A stretch of DNA of 5,196 nt from Pseudomonadota bacterium (GTDB taxonomy: Bacteria; Pseudomonadota; Alphaproteobacteria; Thalassobaculales; Thalassobaculaceae): contig JAQBUJ010000284.1 of assembly GCA_027623845.1 (NCBI GenBank), positions 1-5,196 of the forward strand. The letters are read 5' to 3'. Under the pieces are notes generated by a model, which saw only the letters and a program-made list of their open reading frames with translations, did no database searches and was not told where the DNA came from. Below are positions 1-5,196 of this stretch, in pieces (the first letter of the stretch is position 1; each line of letters opens with the position of its first letter). The position numbers and the translations under genes were made by a program.

Positions 1-121
1 CAGCATGGGATGAAGACTTCCTTCAAAGCGTAATTTGCAACTGAATTTGTTCACCCGATTCCCCTGCGCTGGACGGGGCGCTCGAACTTCCCTAGTCGCA
101 TGGTGGCCCTCTATAGGGCCG
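1..121. other. Non-coding left edge downstream of the dehydrogenase gene
   Basis: This stretch lies beyond the stop codon of the minus-strand dehydrogenase gene. It holds a GC-rich hairpin at 105-120 (annotated separately) and no open frame that looks like a protein on either strand; the frames crossing it are short and Arg/Ser/Pro-rich with no recognisable motif. The first 60 bases are visibly more AT-rich than the coding regions, as expected for an intergenic spacer. At the edge, the minus strand reads AAGGAAG (23-17), then ten bases, then ATG CTG (6-1), which could be the ribosome binding site and first two codons of another minus-strand gene continuing outside the window. That last point is a guess from a good Shine-Dalgarno match with slightly long spacing. 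Confidence 0.5.
105..120 (-). terminator. GC-rich hairpin directly after the dehydrogenase stop, possible terminator
   Basis: GGCCCT and AGGGCC form a perfect six-base-pair stem around a four-base loop. On the minus strand it begins two bases after the TGA stop (124-122) of the dehydrogenase gene, a usual place for a transcript-end hairpin. There is no T tract after the stem on the minus strand (it continues ACCATGCG), so it is not a canonical rho-independent terminator. It may instead be a 3'-end stabilising or pausing hairpin. The structure is seen directly; the function is inferred. Confidence 0.35.
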
Positions 122-1405
122 TCACAAACTCCAATACCGAATCGTGCTTGGCAATTCATCCGGGTCAAAGGCCGATTTCACATCGACCAGCACGCCGTTC
201 GGTCGCAACAATCCCACGAGATCGGCGCGGGGAATGTCAGTGTATTCCCGGTGCGGGACGGTCACGACCAAGGCGTCGAGCTCAGTCAATGCCTCCCAGG
301 GGCTCAACGCGATTTCGGTCTCTGCTAGCAGTGAATTGGCGTTGGCATGGGGGTCATGAGCCAGGACCGTCGCGCCGAATCGCCGAAGCTCGTGCATGAT
401 TGTCGGTGATTGGCTATTGCGAAAATCGGAGACATTTTCTTTAAACGTTAGCCCGAGGACGCCGATTCGGGCCTCGCTGATCGATCGGCCGGACTCGATC
501 ACCAGATCCATCGTGCGTTGCGCCACATGGTCCGCGAGCCCGGTATTCAAACGCCTGGCCGCCCGAATAAGCTCCGGGTAGTAACCGAGCCCCTCAGCCC
601 GTGAGATCAAATAGTAAGGGTCAACGCCAATGCAATGGCCGCCGACCAGTCCCGGCGTGAAGCGTTGGAAATTCCATTTCGTCGCGGCGGCATCGATGAC
701 ATCTGAGGTCCGGATCCCCATGCGGTCGAAGATCATCGCCAATTCGTTCATCAGCGCGATGTTGAGATCGCGTTGCACGTTCTCGACGACCTTGGCCGCC
801 TCGGCCACCTGGATCGAGCGGGCGCGAAACAAGCCGGCGGTGATCGCCGGCGCATAGATCGCGCTGACCCGTTCCAAGGTTTCTGCGTCTTCGCCGGCGA
901 CGATCTTGATCACCGACTCAATCGTATTCTCGCGATCCCCTGGATTGATTCGTTCTGGCGAGTAGCCGAGTTTGAAGTCAACGCCTTGACGCAGACCGGA
1001 GAGCTTTTCGATCAAGGGCCCGCAGACTTCCTCGGTCACGCCGGGATAAACGGTGGACTCAAGAATCACCAGGTCACCCCGAGCGATCACCTTGGCAATG
1101 TCACCGCAGGCGTTGCGAACCGGCGTCAGATCCGGCCGCCGGTCGGCGTCGATCGGCGTCGGTACGGTCACGATATAGGCGCTGGCTCGAGCCAGGTCGG
1201 CCCGATCGGAAGTGAAGTGCAATGTCGTCGGTGCATCGAGCGGAATGTCGTCGGTCTCGTTGCGATCTATCCCAGCTCTCAGCCCTTCGGTGCGGGCGGC
1301 ATCCAGGTCATAGGCAATGACATCGCCGTGGTGTCGAGCCAGGGCGAGCGCGAGGGGCAGGCCGACATACCCGACCCCGATGATGGCGATGGCGTTTTCC
1401 GACAC
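122..1405 (-). CDS. tviB: UDP-N-acetylhexosamine 6-dehydrogenase, TviB/WbpO-type nucleotide sugar dehydrogenase
   Basis: This cytoplasmic enzyme should oxidise C6 of a UDP-HexNAc (UDP-GlcNAc or UDP-GalNAc) to the uronic acid in two NAD+-dependent steps, supplying an acidic sugar for surface polysaccharide. The 427-residue protein is full length for the family. The N-terminal Rossmann fold has GVGYVG at residues 10-15, followed by TVPTP (80-84), ESTVYPG (116-122) and GYSPERINPGD (147-157). The central domain has AEAAKVVENVQRDLNIALMNE (201-221), with the conserved Lys205 and Asn209. The catalytic Cys258 sits in GGHCIGVDPYYL (255-266). The C-terminal NAD/UDP domain has GLTFKENVSDFRNS (318-331). 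SPERINPGD and GGHCIGVDPYYL, and a close resemblance to remembered TviB, favour the HexNAc group over UDP-glucose dehydrogenases. GlcNAc versus GalNAc cannot be decided. The start is GTG; an in-frame TGA lies two codons upstream, so no earlier start is possible, and only a weak GGTGA precedes it. It is divergent from the neuB-like gene, so it is separately transcribed. Confidence 0.93.
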   Translation of the reverse strand: MSENAIAIIGVGYVGLPLALALARHHGDVIAYDLDAARTEGLRAGIDRNETDDIPLDAPTTLHFTSDRADLARASAYIVTVPTPIDADRRPDLTPVRNACGDIAKVIARGDLVILESTVYPGVTEEVCGPLIEKLSGLRQGVDFKLGYSPERINPGDRENTIESVIKIVAGEDAETLERVSAIYAPAITAGLFRARSIQVAEAAKVVENVQRDLNIALMNELAMIFDRMGIRTSDVIDAAATKWNFQRFTPGLVGGHCIGVDPYYLISRAEGLGYYPELIRAARRLNTGLADHVAQRTMDLVIESGRSISEARIGVLGLTFKENVSDFRNSQSPTIMHELRRFGATVLAHDPHANANSLLAETEIALSPWEALTELDALVVTVPHREYTDIPRADLVGLLRPNGVLVDVKSAFDPDELPSTIRYWSL

Positions 1406-1452
1406 GGGCGTTCACCGGCCTTGATTTCGGCGGAAGTAGAGCGTAGCCGGGG

Positions 1453-1481
1453 CGTTTAGGCGTCGCACCGTCAAATGTCAA
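1453..1481 (-). promoter_or_regulatory. Candidate sigma70-type promoter for the dehydrogenase gene
   Basis: On the minus strand TTGACA (1481-1476) is a perfect -35 match. Exactly 17 bases later comes TAAACG (1458-1453), which matches three of six positions of the -10 consensus. Transcription would begin near 1446, giving a leader of roughly 40 bases before the GTG start at 1405. The -35 spans the junction of the tandem TCAAATG repeat. The -10 is weak, and alphaproteobacterial promoters can differ from the E. coli consensus, so this is a candidate only. Confidence 0.4.
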
Positions 1482-1484
1482 ATG
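1471..1484. repeat. Tandem direct repeat of TCAAATG (two copies)
   Basis: Two perfect adjacent 7-base copies lie in the divergent promoter region and create the TTGACA motif on the minus strand. A third partial match, TTTGA (1495-1499), lies in inverted orientation nearby. It could be a small regulator site or simply a chance duplication; the sequence alone does not say which. Confidence 0.5.
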
Positions 1485-1572
1485 TTCGCAGCGCTTTGAT
1501 TTTTATCCGCCGGGATGATACCAGCATCGCCATACTCGCACCTGTTAAGGAAACAGCGGGTGGCCCGGCTAC

Positions 1573-1577
1573 GGAGG
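1573..1577 (+). promoter_or_regulatory. Strong ribosome binding site of the neuB-like gene
   Basis: GGAGG, extended to GGAGGA, lies four bases before the ATG at 1582. It is the best Shine-Dalgarno match among the gene starts in the window. It fixes the start codon and suggests that translation of the plus-strand operon is entered mainly here. The two downstream genes have only weak sites. Confidence 0.75.
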
Positions 1578-1581
1578 ACCC

Positions 1582-2601
1582 ATGCGCATCGGAAATTTGG
1601 ACAGCGCCGAGAAGGTGATTGTGATCGCCGAAATCGGTAACAACCACGAAGGCTCCTTCGAGGTGGCCCGGGAAATGGTCGATCGGGCGGCGGAATCTGG
1701 CGCCGACGCTGTTAAGTTTCAGACCTTCAAGACGGAAACCTTTGTCGCGCCGACCCAGGTTGAGCGCTATGAACGGATGCAGGGGTTCGAGCTAACCCAG
1801 GACGAGTTCGCTAAGCTCGCCGAGCGGGCGCGTTCCGCCGGCATAAAATTCATCTCGACGCCGCTGGACATGCCGAGCGCGGTGTTCCTGAACGACATCG
1901 TCGACGCGCTGAAAATAGCCTCGGGCGATAATACCTTCTACCCGCTGATCGATTTCGTCGCAGGCACCGACAAGCCGATGATCATCTCTACCGGGTTCGC
2001 CGACGAGCCGGAAATCGCCCTTGCCGCGGCGATGGTCGAGAAGGCGCGCGCCGGCCGAGCGAGTGGGTCAGAAATGGCTTTGCTGCACTGCGTGTCGGCT
2101 TATCCCGTGGCGCCGGAAGACGCCAATATCGGCGCTATACACCGGCTGCGTGATCGGTTTGGCGCAACCGCCACGATCGGCTATTCGGACCACACGTTCG
2201 GCACTTCGGCGGCGACGCTGTCGATCGCCGCCGGCGCGCGGATCATTGAAAAGCATTTCACTTTGGACCGGAATTATTCCGACTTTCGCGACCACCAGCT
2301 CTCCGCCGATCCGGCGATGATGGCGGAATTGGTGAGGGCAATTCGCGAGGCAGAGGTCCTAATGGGCGATGGCGGCTTGACGCCGCGCCAGGTTGAGCGC
2401 GACAGCGAGACCCCGGTACGCCGCTCGATCGCCGCGACCCGCGGCTTGCAGGCCGGCGATGTCGTCGGCCCCAAGGACATCATGTGGATTCGGCCCGGCG
2501 AAGGAATCGTACCGGGGCGCGAAGCGGAAGTCCTGGGACAGACCCTGAACAAATCCGTCGGCCCGGGCGACCTCTTCGCAACCGACGATTTCGCCATCTG
2601 A
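1582..2601 (+). CDS. neuB: NeuB-family nonulosonic acid synthase (N-acetylneuraminate/legionaminate/pseudaminate synthase type)
   Basis: The family condenses phosphoenolpyruvate with an N-acetylated hexosamine to form a nine-carbon 2-keto acid sugar in the cytoplasm. The 339-residue protein is full length. Residues 1-265 form the TIM-barrel synthase domain, with AEIGNNHEG (16-24), KFQTFK (45-50), KIASGDN (111-117), ISTGF (135-139), LLHCVSAYP (167-175), YSDHTFG (201-207) and EKHFTLDR (223-230). Residues from about 280 form the SAF (antifreeze-like) domain, with RRSI (280-283) and WIRPGEGI (302-309). Residues expected for PEP, metal and substrate binding from the Neisseria enzyme appear kept: Glu17, Lys45, Lys111, His204, Glu223, His225, and Arg304 of the SAF domain. 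The loop after the metal His, with DHQLSADP (237-244), differs from remembered classical NeuB. Substrate choice between Neu, Leg and Pse precursors is not readable. The ATG start is set by GGAGG four bases upstream. The AsnB-like gene starts 20 bases after the stop, so one operon is likely. Confidence 0.92.
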   Translation: MRIGNLDSAEKVIVIAEIGNNHEGSFEVAREMVDRAAESGADAVKFQTFKTETFVAPTQVERYERMQGFELTQDEFAKLAERARSAGIKFISTPLDMPSAVFLNDIVDALKIASGDNTFYPLIDFVAGTDKPMIISTGFADEPEIALAAAMVEKARAGRASGSEMALLHCVSAYPVAPEDANIGAIHRLRDRFGATATIGYSDHTFGTSAATLSIAAGARIIEKHFTLDRNYSDFRDHQLSADPAMMAELVRAIREAEVLMGDGGLTPRQVERDSETPVRRSIAATRGLQAGDVVGPKDIMWIRPGEGIVPGREAEVLGQTLNKSVGPGDLFATDDFAI

Positions 2602-2621
2602 CCTAAGCAGAGACGACGCCC

Positions 2622-4454
2622 ATGTGCGGCATTGCCGGGGCCATCGGCCCCAGGGAAATTTCCCGAGATAGGATCGAACGGGCCTGGCACCTGATGCGGC
2701 GACGCGGCCCGGATGGCACCGCCATGCATGTTGGCACGGTCGCGGGAAACACTGTCACCCTATTGTTCGCCCGCCTAGCGATCATCGACACCGACCCACG
2801 CGCCATGCAACCTTTTCAACGCGGTGACCTAGTCATCGTCAGCAACGGCGAACTCTATAACTACATTGAGCTGCGGGACGAGTTGGCTCGCCTTGGTCAC
2901 GATTTCAGCACCGAGTCCGATACCGAGGTAATGCTGGCCGCCTGGCGACAATGGGGCGAGGCCGCCCTCGACCGGATGGAGGGCATGTGGGCCTTCGCGC
3001 TGATCGATGCCGCCAATGACCGACTGATCCTGTGCCGAGACCGGTTCGGCGAAAAGCCGCTTTATCTATGGCGTCACGGCGACACCTTGTATTTCGGCTC
3101 CGAGCCGAAGTTCATCGCCGCCCTCGCTGGCGCCAAACCGGACGTCAACCTCGACCAGATCCGGCGCTTTTTGGTGAATGGTTACAAATCGCTCTACAAG
3201 CAACCGCAGACCTATTTTCGCGATGTCATGGAAGTCCCGCCGGCACATTACATCGCCCTGCGTGGTCCCGGCCCGATCACGCCGACCGCCTATTGGAAAC
3301 TGATCCACCGCCCCCGACAGATGACGGCAGCGCAGGCTCTCGAAGGCGCTCGGGAGCGGCTGGAAACCGCCATGCGGATCCGATTGCGCGCCGACGTGCC
3401 GGTAGCGTTCTGTCTGTCCGGTGGGATCGATTCGACGACGCTTTCAGGATTGGCCGTGAAGCGCTTCGGTCACGACCTGCACGCGTTCTCGATCATTGAT
3501 GACGACGAGCGCTATGACGAGTTGGAGAATATCGAGGCGCAGGTCGCTTTCCTCGGCTGTAAAAGTCACCGGGTGCATACCAGCACCGAGGGATTTTTCG
3601 ACCGCCTGAGCGATTTGGTCTCCTATCACGACATGCCGGTCGCGACGCTGACCTATTATCTACATTCGTTTCTTTCCCAGGCGATTTCCGAGGCCGGTTA
3701 CAGGGTCGCGATCTCCGGCACGGCGGCCGACGAATTATACACTGGCTATTACGACCATTACGGCTTTTGGTTGGCCGAGATGAGCGATCGGTCGGATTTT
3801 CCAGCGTTGGTGGATGATTGGCGCGGCAGCTATGGCGCCTATGTGCAAAACCCGGTTCTGCAGGACCCGCTGGTCTTCGCCAAAACGCCGAACGAACGCG
3901 GCCATATCTTTCTGAACGCGGATCTGTTTCAGCAATGGCTTACCGAACCGTTCAATGAGCCTTTTGTCGAAACCCACTATGCGGACAGCCTCCTGCGCAA
4001 CCGCATGTTGAACGAATTGGCCCATGAGGCGGTACCGGTGATACTGCACGAGGATGACCGCAACTCGATGCGTTACTCGGTGGAGAACCGTTCGCCCTAC
4101 CTGGACCGCCATCTCGCGGAATTCATGTTCAGTGTGCCGGCGGAACATCTGATCAAGGATGGCTACGCGAAGTACCTGCTGCGTGCCTCTGGTGAAGGCG
4201 TGGTCGCCGACTCCGTGCGTCTTGATAAACGCAAGCGCGGCTTCAACGCCCCGATCGACAGTCTGGTCGACCGCTCCGATCCGGATACCCGCGAGCGGTT
4301 GATGGCGGACAGCCCGATCTTTGATATCGTCAAGCGCGAGGCTATCGAAAGCTTCATCGACGGCAGCATGGCCGATAACAGTTTCTCGAAAAATCTTTTC
4401 AGCTTCATTTCCTCGAAGCTGTTTCTTGAACATCACCGGGATTGGGTGCCGTGA
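2622..4454 (+). CDS. asnB: AsnB-like glutamine-hydrolysing asparagine synthase family amidotransferase
   Basis: The family hydrolyses glutamine in an N-terminal Ntn domain and passes ammonia to a C-terminal PP-loop domain, which adenylates a carboxylate and makes an amide. The glutaminase domain (about 1-210) is intact: nucleophile Cys2 (after Met removal) in MCGIAG, RRGPDG (27-32), RLAIID (51-56), NGELYN (75-80), SDTEV (99-103) and DRFGEKPLY (140-148). The synthetase domain has the ATP-binding SGGIDS (266-271), SGTAADELYTGY (365-376), NSMRYSVENRSPYLD (481-495) and KRKRGFNAPI (536-545). At 610 residues it is longer than E. coli AsnB (554). SGTAADE in place of the usual G-GGDE, and ENRSPYLD in place of E-RVPFLD, set it apart from housekeeping AsnB. 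In this context amidation of a sugar uronic acid, as proposed for WbpS and WbtH, is an inferred alternative to making asparagine. The ATG has only a weak GAG upstream; its start is confirmed by the essential Cys2. Its stop overlaps the next gene. Confidence 0.9.
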   Translation: MCGIAGAIGPREISRDRIERAWHLMRRRGPDGTAMHVGTVAGNTVTLLFARLAIIDTDPRAMQPFQRGDLVIVSNGELYNYIELRDELARLGHDFSTESDTEVMLAAWRQWGEAALDRMEGMWAFALIDAANDRLILCRDRFGEKPLYLWRHGDTLYFGSEPKFIAALAGAKPDVNLDQIRRFLVNGYKSLYKQPQTYFRDVMEVPPAHYIALRGPGPITPTAYWKLIHRPRQMTAAQALEGARERLETAMRIRLRADVPVAFCLSGGIDSTTLSGLAVKRFGHDLHAFSIIDDDERYDELENIEAQVAFLGCKSHRVHTSTEGFFDRLSDLVSYHDMPVATLTYYLHSFLSQAISEAGYRVAISGTAADELYTGYYDHYGFWLAEMSDRSDFPALVDDWRGSYGAYVQNPVLQDPLVFAKTPNERGHIFLNADLFQQWLTEPFNEPFVETHYADSLLRNRMLNELAHEAVPVILHEDDRNSMRYSVENRSPYLDRHLAEFMFSVPAEHLIKDGYAKYLLRASGEGVVADSVRLDKRKRGFNAPIDSLVDRSDPDTRERLMADSPIFDIVKREAIESFIDGSMADNSFSKNLFSFISSKLFLEHHRDWVP

Positions 4455-5196
4455 AATATTGTGTCCGCTGCATTCTGCCCGATGCCCGGCCCGGAATTTT
4501 TTTGGACGAGCAAGGCGTGTGTTCCGGTTGCCGCGGCCATGATGACAAGGAAAACCACATCGACTGGGCCGCCCGGGCCAACGCCTTCAATGCCGTGATC
4601 GCCGAAGCCAAAAGCCGCTCCTCGGGCTATGATTGCATCGTACCGGTCAGCGGCGGCAAGGATAGCTGGTACCAGGTCATCACCAGCCAGGAACACGGGC
4701 TGAAGGTCCTCGGCGTCACCTGGCGCACACCGGGACGGACCGAGATCGGCCAGCGCAATGTCGAGCGTATGGTCAGCCAACTCGGCATCGATCACATCGA
4801 CTTCACCATCAACCCGGATGTTGAGCGTCGTTTCATGACGGCGGCATATGAACGCAAGGGCGCGACCGCGATCCCGATGCACATGGCGCTGTTCGCCATC
4901 CCAACCCGCCTGGCGGTGCAAATGCGCATTCCTCTGGTCGTCTGGGGTGAAAATCCACAGCTTGAATTCGGCGGCGCCGAGGCGGACCGGTTGGCGACCG
5001 AACTCGACCTCGACTGGATCGCCAAGCATGGGGTCACCAACCAAACCAGCCGCGAGGACTGGATTGGCGCCGAGGGTCTTTCCGACACCGATCTTGCCGC
5101 CTACCGGCTACCACCGGCGGAAGCTTTCAAGGCTTTTGCGCCCAAATCGGTGTTCCTCGGTTCCTTCTTCAAATGGAATTCCTTCGACAACGCCAA
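4451..5196 (+). CDS. N-acetyl sugar amidotransferase, WbpG/PseA family (3' end outside the window)
   Basis: These enzymes convert an N-acetyl group of a sugar to an acetamidino group using ATP and ammonia, e.g. PseA on pseudaminic acid, and WbpG with HisH/HisF-like partners on a di-N-acetyl mannuronic acid. The visible 248 codons stay open to the window edge; the family is roughly 370-385 residues, so about a third is missing. A likely zinc site is formed by CVRC (4-7) and CSGC (24-27). The PP-loop SGGKDS lies at 67-72 within YDCIVPVSGGKDS. Further family signatures are NVERMVSQLGID (103-114), NPDVERRF (121-128) and WGEN (165-168) followed by QLEFGG (170-175). The start is GTG at 4451; its GTGA overlaps the TGA of the AsnB-like gene, and the CxxC from residue 4 requires this start. 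There is no good ribosome binding site, so translational coupling is likely. HisH- and HisF-like genes would be expected nearby but are not in the window. A run of seven T lies at codons 16-18. Confidence 0.9.
   Translation, partial: MKYCVRCILPDARPGIFLDEQGVCSGCRGHDDKENHIDWAARANAFNAVIAEAKSRSSGYDCIVPVSGGKDSWYQVITSQEHGLKVLGVTWRTPGRTEIGQRNVERMVSQLGIDHIDFTINPDVERRFMTAAYERKGATAIPMHMALFAIPTRLAVQMRIPLVVWGENPQLEFGGAEADRLATELDLDWIAKHGVTNQTSREDWIGAEGLSDTDLAAYRLPPAEAFKAFAPKSVFLGSFFKWNSFDNA
4497..4503 (+). repeat. Seven-T homopolymer inside the start of the amidotransferase gene
   Basis: T7 spans codons 16-18 (ATT TTT TTG) of the N-acetyl sugar amidotransferase. In a GC-rich window it is the longest homopolymer I noticed. 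It follows a GC-rich stretch (GCCCGGCCCGG) that does not fold into a clear stem, so it is not an intrinsic terminator. It is a possible slippage site; the frame as given is open. Confidence 0.6.

Larger units (their letters stand above)
1406..1581. promoter_or_regulatory. Divergent intergenic region between dehydrogenase and neuB-like genes
   Basis: This 176-base spacer separates genes pointing away from each other, so it should hold promoters for both directions. Its middle (about 1471-1506) is AT-richer than the flanks. It contains the tandem repeat TCAAATG TCAAATG (1471-1484), a plausible minus-strand promoter (annotated separately), and a small hairpin CTGTT-AAGGA-AACAG (1542-1556) in the presumed leader of the plus-strand genes. 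For the plus strand, TTGATT (1496-1501) could be a -35, but no convincing -10 follows at 16-18 bases, so I do not call that promoter. No open frame is supported here. Confidence 0.6.

Noticed and set aside
773..1459. Plus-strand open frame of 228 codons opposite the dehydrogenase gene
   Set aside because: It lies almost wholly antisense to a clear nucleotide sugar dehydrogenase, has no recognisable motif, and is the kind of long antisense frame that GC-rich codon use produces.
1496..1524. Plus-strand sigma70 promoter with TTGATT as -35
   Set aside because: At spacings of 16-18 bases the -10 candidates (ATACCA, TACCAG) match poorly, so the call is not supported.
1542..1556. Hairpin CTGTT-AAGGA-AACAG as a riboswitch or attenuator before the neuB-like gene
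   Set aside because: A five-base-pair stem of mixed composition is expected by chance, and there is no alternative structure or conserved aptamer pattern.
2274..2806. Minus-strand open frames around the neuB-like/AsnB-like junction
   Set aside because: They run antisense across two well-supported genes and have Arg/Pro/Ser-rich shadow composition.
3735..4436. Minus-strand open frame of 233 codons opposite the AsnB-like gene
   Set aside because: It is antisense to a complete synthetase domain with recognised motifs. Its composition is rich in His, Arg, Val and Ala with no domain pattern.
4476..4503. Intrinsic terminator at the GC-rich stretch followed by T7
   Set aside because: GCCCGGCCCGG has no complementary arm close enough to form a proper stem, and the site lies inside an essential part of a coding region.
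4433..5044. Minus-strand open frame of 203 codons opposite the N-acetyl sugar amidotransferase
   Set aside because: The plus strand here encodes CxxC, SGGKDS and WGEN family motifs in one continuous frame; the minus frame has no recognisable feature.

Overview
The window reads as part of a surface-polysaccharide (O-antigen, capsule or flagellin-glycan) biosynthesis locus from a GC-rich proteobacterium. GC looks to be around 60 percent, with strong G/C preference at third codon positions. Protein style suggests an alphaproteobacterium, perhaps Rhodospirillales, but this is an impression and not a test.

Layout: a short non-coding left edge (1-121) holds a GC hairpin right after a stop codon, and possibly the first two codons of another minus-strand gene at the very edge. 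A TviB/WbpO-type UDP-N-acetylhexosamine 6-dehydrogenase occupies 122-1405 on the minus strand. A 176-base divergent intergenic region (1406-1581) carries a tandem 7-base repeat that contains a consensus -35 for the minus strand. On the plus strand three genes follow closely: a NeuB-family nonulosonic acid synthase (1582-2601), an AsnB-like glutamine-dependent amidotransferase (2622-4454), and an N-acetyl sugar amidotransferase of the WbpG/PseA family (4451 to beyond 5196). The last is cut by the window end and overlaps its upstream neighbour by four bases.

How they may work together: the dehydrogenase would oxidise C6 of a UDP-HexNAc to a uronic acid. The AsnB-like enzyme could convert such a carboxylate to an amide, as WbpS/WbtH-type homologues are thought to do in O-antigen loci. 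NeuB condenses phosphoenolpyruvate with a hexosamine to give a nine-carbon acidic sugar of the sialic/legionaminic/pseudaminic type. The WbpG/PseA-type enzyme would turn an N-acetyl group into an acetamidino group on a nonulosonic acid or a di-N-acetyl uronic acid. The close spacing and overlap of the three plus-strand genes argue for one transcript. The exact sugar cannot be fixed from this window.

Nothing here shows a mobile element, CRISPR array, RNA gene or clearly new system. The most interesting point is the translationally coupled pair of different PP-loop amidotransferases beside a nonulosonic acid synthase.
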